NCBI GenBank assembly: GCA_050951605.1
Contig: JBMNJJ010000005.1
Location: forward strand, 62,001-126,000
DNA from: DUTS01 sp050951605
GTDB lineage: Bacteria > Bacillota > Peptococcia > DRI-13 > DTU073
Direction: 5' to 3'
DNA: 64,000 nt
The position numbers were made by a program, and so were the translations under genes. Below, one piece after another: positions 1 through 7,518 of the stretch (position 1 is the first letter of the stretch; each line of letters opens with the position of its first letter). Below the pieces are notes generated by a model. That model searched no databases, had not been told where the DNA came from, and saw only the letters and a program-made list of their open reading frames with translations.

Positions 1-913
1 GAGACCTACCATTAAAGTCATCTGGATTAAGCCCCGGACGACTTACCATCGCCAATACCTTACCGGTTTTCACATCAAGTACTACCGCTCCACCAGCCTT
101 CGCCTTCGGATATTTTTTCTGCACCTGAGCTAAAACTTCATCAAAAGAATTTTCTAATGTCTGTTGAAGTTTTAAGTCCAATGTTAACACCAGTTTATGA
201 CCGGAAACAGGTGAAATTTTACGTACTTCCCGTACCGGCTGATTTAAAGAGGTTACTTCTACCTGGCGATAACCTTTTTGACCATTTAAATATTTTTCAT
301 AACCTTTTTCTAGCCCTGTTTTACCCACCAAATCATTTATACTATAATCTTCAAACCCCGGCTGCTCCAGTTCCTCTTTAATTGAATGAACATACCCTAA
401 CAAATGACCCGCTAAACTACCATAAGGATAAGCACGCTGTGGATGAACCTCTACACTCACTCCTGGTAAATCACGTCGTCGTTCTTCAATCGCCGTAACG
501 ACTTCCATCGAAACATCCCGCTTAACCATAATTGGTTCATAAAGACGATTCTGTCCTTTCAACAATGTTTTAATATTCTCAAAAGTAATTTCCGGATCAT
601 TAAAAATTTCTACTAAATTATGAATAACCTTATCAATATCCTGGTCTTTTAAGCCAAGATAATTTAACGATATATTAAAAACAGGTCTGTTCGTAACAAG
701 CACCTGTCCCTTAGTGTCAACAATTTCACCTCTGGAAGCCTCTATCGCAATCCAGCGCATCGTGTTGGAAACAGCCTTGGTTTGATAAATCTCTGTCTGA
801 ATTAATTGCAACCAGGCTAAACGAAGAAAAAGCACTACAAAAATAACAATAATAACGCTCCAATATATACGTAAAGTATGCTGCAACATGATTTTCGGCT
901 TCTGCGGTCCCAT
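1..913 (-). CDS. mrdA: Penicillin-binding protein 2 (MrdA), N-terminal part; runs off the left edge
   Basis: Elongasome transpeptidase that crosslinks peptidoglycan during cell elongation. About 304 N-terminal residues are inside the window. The start ATG at 913 has a strong aaaggaggtg site at 921-930. The protein begins with a short cytoplasmic segment and one membrane helix (WSVIIVIFVVLFLRLAWLQL, about residues 18-37). It then shows the class B PBP signature SRGEIVDTKGQVL and, near the window edge, the family motif LAMVSRPGLNPDDF. The catalytic serine domain lies outside the window. It is the last visible gene of the mreBCD operon, and its ribosome-binding site overlaps the mreD stop. The family call is firm; nothing can be said about the C-terminus. 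Confidence 0.93.
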   Translation of the reverse strand, partial: MGPQKPKIMLQHTLRIYWSVIIVIFVVLFLRLAWLQLIQTEIYQTKAVSNTMRWIAIEASRGEIVDTKGQVLVTNRPVFNISLNYLGLKDQDIDKVIHNLVEIFNDPEITFENIKTLLKGQNRLYEPIMVKRDVSMEVVTAIEERRRDLPGVSVEVHPQRAYPYGSLAGHLLGYVHSIKEELEQPGFEDYSINDLVGKTGLEKGYEKYLNGQKGYRQVEVTSLNQPVREVRKISPVSGHKLVLTLDLKLQQTLENSFDEVLAQVQKKYPKAKAGGAVVLDVKTGKVLAMVSRPGLNPDDFNGRS

Positions 914-928
914 AAAAAAGCACCTCCT

Positions 929-1426
929 TTAGAGAGACTGCTGTTCCATATCTTGCTCTACCCAATGATAAAAACTTGAATAAACAAAAGGAACTAAACA
1001 AGTATTATAAATAGCCATCGGTAATATTTTCCAATAAAAAAGGTTCCAACCCCAGTTTAACCCTATAATCTGCCCTAAAAAGATCATAAGCGCACCATTA
1101 AAAACACTACCTAAAAAAAGAGCTAATACCGGAACTAAAAGATTTTCACGGAATGCTCCTTTGAGCAACCAACCACCAATAAAAGATGTTAAAGCTTTAG
1201 TCAGAGCGTTCATCCCGATATAACTACCTAAATATAAATCTTCTAATAGCCCCAAAAAGAAACCGAAAGCACAGCCTTTGTACGGACCTTGAAAAAAACA
1301 ATTAAAAATAATTAAAATCAATAACAAATCAGGCTTTACTCCGGCAATCATTAACTGAGAAAAGAGCGTAGACTGTAAAATTAAACACACCATACCCCAT
1401 AAAAACATGGTTACATAATAAGGCAT
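929..1426 (-). CDS. mreD: Rod shape-determining protein MreD
   Basis: Integral membrane partner of MreC in the elongasome. It is 165 residues long, almost entirely hydrophobic, with five to six predicted membrane segments, and has the family-typical acidic patch GLLEDLYLGSYIGMNAL around residues 59-75. The start overlaps the mreC stop at position 1426, so translation is probably coupled. The call rests on size, topology and position between mreC and mrdA, since MreD sequences diverge quickly. Confidence 0.92.
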   Translation of the reverse strand: MPYYVTMFLWGMVCLILQSTLFSQLMIAGVKPDLLLILIIFNCFFQGPYKGCAFGFFLGLLEDLYLGSYIGMNALTKALTSFIGGWLLKGAFRENLLVPVLALFLGSVFNGALMIFLGQIIGLNWGWNLFYWKILPMAIYNTCLVPFVYSSFYHWVEQDMEQQSL

Positions 1427-2328
1427 TAATTTTCTCCCCCGAATCCGGCTAAAGTATCCCCAACCACTGTTTCCTCTTCCGGTACGACTTTTTCTTCAGG
1501 TGTTTTTACCTGTTTAATAATGAAAACTTCTTCTAAACGGAAAAAATCAACAAAAGGCTTAAGCGTAGCCCTCTTCATTAACCCACCCGGTTCAGGTAAT
1601 ACTTCAATAACCTTACCGATACGTATTCCCGGTGGATAAACTCCGCTTAATCCGGAAGTGACAACAGTCTGATTCGGTTCAATAGGGAGATCATGAGGAA
1701 GATGAATCATTTGTAAATACTGTGAATTAGATGTACCTACTACTACTCCAGGAGTATGCCTATTTTCAAATATTCTCGCTCCTACTGCTCCTTCTCTATC
1801 TAAAATTAATAATACTTCCGCCGTGTTAGGAGTAACGCTAATAATTCTACCGATTAAACCATCATGATTGACCACAACCATTCCTGACCAAATCCCCTGC
1901 CTACTCCCTTGGTTTACAATTAACGTTTCATACCAATTAGCATGATTACGTCCAATCACCTTAGCCATTGCTAAATCATAATTATCTGCCTTTTCTTCTT
2001 TATATTCTAAAAGTGACAGTAAACGCTGATTCTCTAACTCTTGCTCTTTTAAAGAATAGATTTCCTCTTCTAGACATTCAACTTTTTTCTTCATTGCTTT
2101 ATTTTGCTCTCTTAAAAGCTGATTGTCATTAAAATAAACCATAACATTACCGATAGATGTAGTAATCCACGTAATTCCGTTCTGTATTGGAGCTAAAACT
2201 TCTCTCACTACCCCCCCTAAAGGTAAGGTAGTTGTTTTTTCTCTTCTTGTAAAAAACATCATTTTAAAGGTTAAGAAAAAAACAACAACAAGCACCAGGC
2301 TCACCATAATTTTTTGTTTTTTGGTCAC
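1426..2328 (-). CDS. mreC: Rod shape-determining protein MreC
   Basis: Extracytoplasmic scaffold of the elongasome that links MreB/MreD to the penicillin-binding proteins. It has 300 residues: one N-terminal membrane helix (about 8-25), a coiled coil (about 70-105, rich in E, K and L heptads around MKKKVECLEEEIYSLKEQE), then the beta-rich MreC domain with the motifs VIGRNHANWYETLIVNQGS and GLIGRIISVTPNTAEVLLILD. The last 20 or so residues are acidic and low in complexity. It sits 11 bases after mreB and overlaps mreD by one base. Typical length and order for the family. Confidence 0.95.
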   Translation of the reverse strand: MTKKQKIMVSLVLVVVFFLTFKMMFFTRREKTTTLPLGGVVREVLAPIQNGITWITTSIGNVMVYFNDNQLLREQNKAMKKKVECLEEEIYSLKEQELENQRLLSLLEYKEEKADNYDLAMAKVIGRNHANWYETLIVNQGSRQGIWSGMVVVNHDGLIGRIISVTPNTAEVLLILDREGAVGARIFENRHTPGVVVGTSNSQYLQMIHLPHDLPIEPNQTVVTSGLSGVYPPGIRIGKVIEVLPEPGGLMKRATLKPFVDFFRLEEVFIIKQVKTPEEKVVPEEETVVGDTLAGFGGEN

Positions 2329-2339
2329 CTTACAACCAC

Positions 2340-3530
2340 CTAGCCTATCCGCTTATTCGATATCGCCAACCTCTTTAAGACCTCAATATTATCTAAAGTC
2401 TTCCCTGTACCCACAGCTACAGCATTAAGAGGACCTTCTGAAATATGCACAGGCATCCCCGTCTGCTCACTAATTAATTTATCAAAACCATATAATAAAG
2501 AGCCTCCCCCCGCCATCATAATTCCTCGATCCATAATATCGGCGGCTAATTCAGGCGGAGTTTTTTCTAAGCAAATTTTAATCGTTTCCACAATAGAAGC
2601 CACCGGTTCAGAAATCGCCCCTGTTATTTCCGCAGAACTTACTACAATCAATTTAGGCAACCCTGAAACCATATCTCGACCTCTCACCCGATACTCTTGG
2701 GCACCCATTTCCCTTCCTTCACTCTTTTTATCTTCAAGCATCCATTCTTTTACTTCGTCAAGCTTCCACTTTTTTTCTTTTTCTCTGATCCATTCTTTTG
2801 TGTCTTCACTTTCCTGTTCTGTTTCTTCCTCAAGTTCTCTTTCTTTCGCTTTCCCAAACTCAGCTTGTGGGTTTATTTTTATCGCTGAACCAATCTTTAC
2901 CTTTATTTCTTCTGCAGTCCGTTCCCCAATCATTAAACTGTATGTCCGCTTAATATAATTAATAATCGCCTCATCAAATTCATCACCACCGACACGAATA
3001 CTTCTACTAGTAACAATACCCCCCAAAGAAATCACTGCAACGTCTGTAGTTCCACCACCAATATCCACAATCATATTCCCGGTAGGCTCATAGATAGGTA
3101 GCCCTACTCCAATTGCCGCCGCCATCGGTTCCTCCACAAGATATGCCTCTTTAGCACCTGCTTGAATAGCCGCCTCTTTTACAGCACGTTCCTCCACCGT
3201 AGTTACTCCTGCCGGCACACACACAACTACCCGCGGGCGGTAAAAATAACTTGGACTCTTTTTCATCGCCTTACGAATAAAATAACGCAACATCGTATGT
3301 GTTACCTCAAAATCGGCGATAACACCATCTTTCATCGGACGAATAGCCACAATATTACCCGGTGTCCGTCCAATCATTTGTTTAGCTTCATCACCCACCG
3401 CTAAAACATTTCCTGTTTCCCTGTGTAAAGCTACTACCGAAGGCTCGTTGAGTACAATTCCTTTCCCTTTTATATAAACAAGGGTATTTGCTGTTCCTAA
3501 ATCAATACCTATATCTCTGGATAAAAACAT
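2340..3530 (-). CDS. mreB: Actin-like cell-shape protein MreB with a large charged insertion
   Basis: Bacterial actin that forms membrane-bound filaments steering sidewall synthesis. All phosphate and nucleotide motifs are present: DLGTANTLVYIKGKGIV (residues 10-26), VDIGGGTTDVAVISLGG (155-171), RTAEEIKVKIGSA (204-216) and MAGGGSLLYGFDKLI (339-353). The protein is 396 residues where the family usually has about 335-350. The excess is a Lys/Glu/Trp-rich segment at residues about 217-279 (2694-2882), where normal MreB has a loop of roughly ten residues before the RGRDxxxGLPK motif. The reading frame stays open across the segment and both flanks are canonical, so this looks like a real in-frame insertion. 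First gene of the mreBCD-mrdA operon, just downstream of maf. Confidence 0.96.
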   Translation of the reverse strand: MFLSRDIGIDLGTANTLVYIKGKGIVLNEPSVVALHRETGNVLAVGDEAKQMIGRTPGNIVAIRPMKDGVIADFEVTHTMLRYFIRKAMKKSPSYFYRPRVVVCVPAGVTTVEERAVKEAAIQAGAKEAYLVEEPMAAAIGVGLPIYEPTGNMIVDIGGGTTDVAVISLGGIVTSRSIRVGGDEFDEAIINYIKRTYSLMIGERTAEEIKVKIGSAIKINPQAEFGKAKERELEEETEQESEDTKEWIREKEKKWKLDEVKEWMLEDKKSEGREMGAQEYRVRGRDMVSGLPKLIVVSSAEITGAISEPVASIVETIKICLEKTPPELAADIMDRGIMMAGGGSLLYGFDKLISEQTGMPVHISEGPLNAVAVGTGKTLDNIEVLKRLAISNKRIG

Positions 3531-3580
3531 AATCTTTTTTCTCCTTCCTCTGCTTTAAAATTTATACTATTAAAATTATA

Positions 3581-4177
3581 TTAATAACTAGTCTTACCAA
3601 GAATCTCTACTCCACATTTTCTAAGCAGAGTCATCGTTTTAATTAAAGGTAACCCTACCACATTATAATAACAGCCTTCAATTTTTTCAATAAGTAAACT
3701 TCCTAAACCTTGTATGCCATAAGCACCAGCTTTATCTAAAGACTCACCGCTGACCAGATATGCTTTTATTTCTTGCACTGTCAAAGGGCGAAAATAAACC
3801 TTTGTCACTTCTACATCCTGCCATACGTCTTTAGTTAAACAATTAACCACACAAATCCCCGTTAAAACCTCATGAACCTCTCCTGATAAAAAAGTCAGCA
3901 TTTTCTCAGCTTCCTGTTCATCTGCCGGTTTACCTAATACCCGTCCCTCTTTAACTACAATCGTATCAGCCGCTAAAACTATCCCCCCCGTAGAAGCAGC
4001 TACAGCCCGTGCCTTCAGACACGCTACTTCTTGCACCCATTGTACCCAAGGAGAACGAGGCTGTCCTTCTTTAACCTCACTGACAACCACCCGGTAAGGC
4101 ACACCGAGTAGCTTTAACAATTCTGCCCGCCGCGGTGAACCGGAAGCAAGAACAAGGTCCATTCTTTTTACCTCCAA
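3581..4177 (-). CDS. maf: Maf-family nucleoside triphosphate pyrophosphatase
   Basis: House-cleaning nucleotide pyrophosphatase (dTTP/UTP/modified nucleotides in characterised Maf proteins), linked to septum control. It has 198 residues with the signature LASGSPRRAELLKLLGVPY at about 10-28 and the catalytic ADTIV motif near residue 70, followed by GKPADEQEA. The start at 4177 is used here; an internal start at the MDLVL methionine (residue 6) is also possible. Gene order maf-mreBCD is conserved in Firmicutes. Confidence 0.94.
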   Translation of the reverse strand: MEVKRMDLVLASGSPRRAELLKLLGVPYRVVVSEVKEGQPRSPWVQWVQEVACLKARAVAASTGGIVLAADTIVVKEGRVLGKPADEQEAEKMLTFLSGEVHEVLTGICVVNCLTKDVWQDVEVTKVYFRPLTVQEIKAYLVSGESLDKAGAYGIQGLGSLLIEKIEGCYYNVVGLPLIKTMTLLRKCGVEILGKTSY

Positions 4178-4190
4178 ATTGCTTTAATTT

Positions 4191-4436
4191 TCATAACTTA
4201 AGATAAATAATAAAAGCTAAAAGCAGACCAATTGTACTAGCCACATTTAATTTCAAAGTAAAACCAAAAGTAAGAACAATTACCGATAAATCAATAGTCA
4301 TCGGTTCAAAACCGATCAAGGGAAGGCCTTGATCTAAAATAGGCCAAATATTACCTAAAGCCAGGCCTATGAGACTCCCGATTAAACCACCTATAATCAA
4401 TAAAACAATCAAAAAGCCAAGACCTCTACCTCGCAA
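4191..4436 (-). CDS. DUF4321-type small membrane protein
   Basis: 81 residues with a glycine-rich N-terminal membrane helix (FLIVLLIIGGLIGSLIGLAL) and a second C-terminal helix. The central motif is GLPLIGFEPMTIDLSVIVLTFGF. The size, two-helix layout and location directly upstream of maf match the DUF4321 family found at this spot in many Clostridia. The function is unknown. It starts 13 bases before maf and is probably co-transcribed with it. Confidence 0.75.
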   Translation of the reverse strand: MRGRGLGFLIVLLIIGGLIGSLIGLALGNIWPILDQGLPLIGFEPMTIDLSVIVLTFGFTLKLNVASTIGLLLAFIIYLKL

Positions 4437-4498
4437 AACAATCCCTCCTCAAGTTTATCATTCCGCTTCTGCCCAAACAAGCTAGAATTTTGTAGAAA

Positions 4499-5050
4499 TT
4501 ATTGGTACCGTTTGCCCAATTCTTTCTCCTTTTCCCTAAAAAACTCCTGCAACCACCCTAAAACTTGTGGGTCCTGCAAAGATAAGCCTGCTAAATTTTC
4601 CTTTATCTCTGCTGTACTAATTTGAAAACTTTGCCCCTCACACTGATGTACATAAAAAAAATTCACCTCTGGTGAGCCGGAAAAAAGAGCTACAAGTGTC
4701 GAGGGCATGTCACCAAGAGGTGGACGATCGAGGTGACTAAGCCGAAAAACCGCCTCTACGCTTGTCCCTTCACCTAATACAGATTTTACTTCCAAATTTC
4801 CTTCACAAGCTTGCGCATTAGCCGCAAGAAGCGGTAGTCCTAAACCTACTTTACGTGTCGTCCTTGTCGTATAAAAAGGATCCAAAACTTTCTGCAGCGT
4901 TTTTTCTGACATGCCCTTCCCATCATCTTTAATTTTTATAACCATTTTATCTTCCCGACTATTTTCAATGACCGTAAGCCAAATATTTTTAGCTTGTGCA
5001 GCTAAAGAGTTTTGCACAAGGTCTAAGATGTGTAAAGATATTTCCCGCAT
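4499..5050 (-). CDS. GHKL-type ATP-binding protein (histidine-kinase-like ATPase domain)
   Basis: 183 residues consisting of a lone HATPase domain plus a C-terminal extension. The N-box is at LDLVQNSLAAQAKNIWLTV (about 9-27), the G1 box at IKDDGKGMS, and the G2 box at GLGLPLLAANA. There is no dimerisation/phospho-acceptor domain and no sensor region, so it is not a classic sensor kinase by itself. It is the last gene of a module DRTGG-DRTGG-PHP-ATPase. In many Clostridia such genes sit beside [FeFe]-hydrogenase genes, and a regulatory role there has been assumed from context. No hydrogenase gene is present in this window. Confidence 0.8.
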   Translation of the reverse strand: MREISLHILDLVQNSLAAQAKNIWLTVIENSREDKMVIKIKDDGKGMSEKTLQKVLDPFYTTRTTRKVGLGLPLLAANAQACEGNLEVKSVLGEGTSVEAVFRLSHLDRPPLGDMPSTLVALFSGSPEVNFFYVHQCEGQSFQISTAEIKENLAGLSLQDPQVLGWLQEFFREKEKELGKRYQ

Positions 5051-5067
5051 AATTTCTCCTTTTTTTC

Positions 5068-5811
5068 CTATCGTAAAGTACGAATGGAACGTCCTGCCTG
5101 ATTTTTTAAAGCCAACCTCAATTCAGTTAGAGATACTTCCTCTAAAGTAGCAAAGCACTGAGGTGCATAAATACTATCTAGATAATGAGCATCTGAAGAG
5201 ACCACATAAACAAAGCCTTGCTTTTTTATTTGTTCTATTTGTTCGGATTGACGAGGCAAATGAGGAGTGAATTCTACCCCGTCCAGAGAAAGTCCTTGTG
5301 GTATACACCCTAAATGCCCCCATAAACTGAAGGCCTGCCGGTCAATATGTGCCGCAATACAAAGCCCTCCTAATTTATGCACTATTGCCACAGCTTCCTC
5401 GACACTAAGTGTCGTTCCTACCAATAAAAGTCTTTCTACTTCTCTGATTTTTTGTCCTTCTTGATCAACAACCCATTGTTCCCCAAAAATTTCTTTTCTG
5501 TTCTTCATTTCCGGTAACTTTTCATAAACTATTTCCTGCCATTTAATAACCTGTTCTAACTGCTCAAAAAGGCATACTAAATGCACATCTTCTCGCGTCT
5601 GCAGCTCCATTCCCGGAAATACTTTAATCCCTATTTCTTTACCCTTGTCCACAAAAGCCGCAACGTTTTCCGCCGTATTATGATCGGTAATCGCCACCAC
5701 CTCAAGTCCTAATTCAAGAGCACGCCCTAAAATAGCTACCGGAGTCATACTATTATCAGCACAAGGAGAAAGCAAAGTATGAAGATGCAAATCTAATGCC
5801 CATTCCTTCAT
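5068..5811 (-). CDS. PHP-domain phosphoesterase
   Basis: 247-residue polymerase-and-histidinol-phosphatase fold protein. The N-terminal metal-binding motif DLHLHTLLSPCADN (7-20) and the following ITDHNTAENV (about 41-50) give the first metal ligands. PGMELQTREDVHLVCLFEQ and AAHIDRQAFS supply further ligands, and SSDAHYLDS is the C-terminal motif. The start overlaps the stop of the upstream DRTGG gene by four bases, indicating coupling. Substrate unknown. Member of the DRTGG/PHP/ATPase module. Confidence 0.85.
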   Translation of the reverse strand: MKEWALDLHLHTLLSPCADNSMTPVAILGRALELGLEVVAITDHNTAENVAAFVDKGKEIGIKVFPGMELQTREDVHLVCLFEQLEQVIKWQEIVYEKLPEMKNRKEIFGEQWVVDQEGQKIREVERLLLVGTTLSVEEAVAIVHKLGGLCIAAHIDRQAFSLWGHLGCIPQGLSLDGVEFTPHLPRQSEQIEQIKKQGFVYVVSSDAHYLDSIYAPQCFATLEEVSLTELRLALKNQAGRSIRTLR

Positions 5812-6170
5812 GATTTTTCTCTAACTAATCCTCTTTTATAAAGTTGTCCGGCAAGGATATAAGCACTATCCGCCGTACTGAAAAGAGGAATCTGCTCCTG
5901 TTTAGCCTTAACAATAGTTTCTTCTTGAGGTAGATGCCCTTCCACAAAAACTATGCCCCCTAAATTAAGCAATTGAGCTACGGCAACTACGTTTTGATGA
6001 GTTTGTACTGTTAACCATAAATCTCCCTCTCGAGCATGAGCCATTACATTACTAAGTAAATCACCAATATAACAACCTTTGATTTCCCTATTTAAATCTA
6101 CTTCCACTTTGTTCAAAGATTGTAGCTGTACCATTTCTACGATTTCTTTTAGCTCTATCATCAAAGTCAT
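5808..6170 (-). CDS. DRTGG-domain protein (second of a tandem pair)
   Basis: 120 residues, a stand-alone DRTGG-like domain. It is similar in length and pattern to the next gene upstream: both share GxDLLSxVxAxxxxxxLxLTxxxHxxVxxVAxLxxLxGxxFVxGxxPxxExVxxAxxxxIPLxST. DRTGG domains also occur in phosphotransacetylase relatives and are thought to bind nucleotides or small ligands. It overlaps the downstream PHP gene by four bases. Biochemical role not established. Confidence 0.75.
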   Translation of the reverse strand: MTLMIELKEIVEMVQLQSLNKVEVDLNREIKGCYIGDLLSNVMAHAREGDLWLTVQTHQNVVAVAQLLNLGGIVFVEGHLPQEETIVKAKQEQIPLFSTADSAYILAGQLYKRGLVREKS

Positions 6171-6178
6171 CTCCCCAC

Positions 6179-6535
6179 TTAATCTTTTAACTCACTATTT
6201 CCGGCTAAACCGGCTCGATATAAAATACCACAAGCCTCATACATCGGATGAAGAGTAGACAATAAGGGAATCCCTTTTGCTTGAGCAAGCTTTACCATTT
6301 CCGGAGTCGGTTCCTTTCCGCGTACAAAAATTACACCCACCAAATCAACCATTTCTACAGTACGCAAGACCTGAGGATGAACTAGCCCCGTCAACAATAA
6401 TGTTTTTTCCTTAGTAAAAGCCAAGACGTCACTTAACAGGTCCGATCCGCAAGCTGATTGTATTTCAATATCATCCAACTCTAACTTAGTAAATGATACT
6501 GCCTGTAATAATTCCGCAATTTCAGCGAGTGTCAT
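6179..6535 (-). CDS. DRTGG-domain protein (first of a tandem pair)
   Basis: 118 residues from the ATG at 6535, chosen because gtgtaggagg lies at the right distance. A longer reading of the frame (to 6727) would run into the preceding gene and lacks a ribosome-binding site. It carries the DRTGG-like pattern with GSDLLSDVLAFTKEKTLLLTG and GVIFVRGKEPTPEMV. Paralogue of the following gene. Opens the four-gene DRTGG-DRTGG-PHP-ATPase module. Confidence 0.78.
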   Translation of the reverse strand: MTLAEIAELLQAVSFTKLELDDIEIQSACGSDLLSDVLAFTKEKTLLLTGLVHPQVLRTVEMVDLVGVIFVRGKEPTPEMVKLAQAKGIPLLSTLHPMYEACGILYRAGLAGNSELKD

Positions 6536-6606
6536 AACTTTTCCTCCTACACCTAATATTATCTTTATTATAGTACATTTAGTCATAAAGGGAAAAGAAA
6601 AAAGTT

Positions 6607-7452
6607 TTAATTTGCCGTTTTCACAAAAAAATGATATTCCTCCAATAAAGCTAACCCTTGTTGTTGGCTTTTTAAGAAAACAAAATCTGTCCATTCTTGC
6701 TCCACTTGATGCAAACTCTCCCCCCACTGACTACATAACTTAGACAAACGCTTTAGAGTCTTACTCATCTCTTCCGAGCTTTCTTCACTAATCTTTTGAC
6801 CTTCAAGTGCTACTTCTTTTAGAGAATCAGCCAACAAAGAAAATTTGGGTCTGAAAGAAATAATCGTTTCCTCGTTAACTACAGTCCCTGGATAAAGAAG
6901 TAACCCTTTTTCTAAGCAAAGACTTACCTTACCCAAAAACGGTGCGATTTTCTCTGCAGCAAAAGTATCTTCAGCAGAAAATTTAAAAGCAACCTTATTT
7001 AAATAATCTTTTCTTACTTCAGCTTCTTTCTCCCCCACCTTAATTCTTTTCGCTAAAGCAACCAAACTCTCTTCCTTATTGACAAAACCCAGTAAAATCT
7101 CATATGGTTCTTCTCCGGTAACAATTACCGGAAAACCTTTTTGGGCAAGTTCTTGCCCTAACTGTAAAGCCTGTTCCTTTCGGTCTGCTGTTACCACAAG
7201 CAAAGTATAATACTCTACTTGTTTTAAACGTAAAACCTTCTTTTTGGACCTCGATTCATAAACCGCTGAACTTCCTCCCCGCGAAGAAAGAGAAATATTC
7301 CTTTTTAGTATTTCCTCTGGCACTTCACGCGTTATATTTCCCAAATAAAAACGCCCTAATCCCTGTCCTAAAAATAATGTCAAAAAGAGAACTAAAGCAA
7401 AAACTAGTACAAAAGAACCAAATGGCGAAGATTTAATTCTTAATCTAGTCAA
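6607..7452 (-). CDS. Membrane-anchored SPOR-like protein
   Basis: 281 residues. A short basic N-terminus precedes one membrane helix (FGSFVLVFALVLFLTLFL, about 11-28), so the bulk should face outward. Residues about 80-140 (VEYYTLLVVTADRKEQALQLGQELAQKGFPV and PYEILLGFVNKEES) follow the beta-alpha-beta pattern of SPOR peptidoglycan-binding domains. The C-terminal half is helical. Proteins of this type follow folC in several Clostridia. The domain call is by pattern only; function unknown. Confidence 0.6.
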   Translation of the reverse strand: MTRLRIKSSPFGSFVLVFALVLFLTLFLGQGLGRFYLGNITREVPEEILKRNISLSSRGGSSAVYESRSKKKVLRLKQVEYYTLLVVTADRKEQALQLGQELAQKGFPVIVTGEEPYEILLGFVNKEESLVALAKRIKVGEKEAEVRKDYLNKVAFKFSAEDTFAAEKIAPFLGKVSLCLEKGLLLYPGTVVNEETIISFRPKFSLLADSLKEVALEGQKISEESSEEMSKTLKRLSKLCSQWGESLHQVEQEWTDFVFLKSQQQGLALLEEYHFFVKTAN

Positions 7453-7518
7453 AAAAACACCCCCATCTCAACTCTAAATTATATGTTCAATGAGAGCGTT
7501 TTTAGAACTAAAATATCT

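Noticed and set aside
726..1001. 91-residue frame overlapping mrdA and mreD
   Set aside because: Out-of-frame shadow of the real mrdA start; the product has no family features.
2697..2888. Plus-strand frame over the MreB insertion
   Set aside because: Phe/Leu-rich shadow of a Lys/Glu-rich segment read backwards; no ribosome-binding site.
6536..6727. N-terminal extension of the first DRTGG protein
   Set aside because: It overlaps the 3' end of the SPOR-like gene, has no site, and the internal ATG at 6535 has a strong one.
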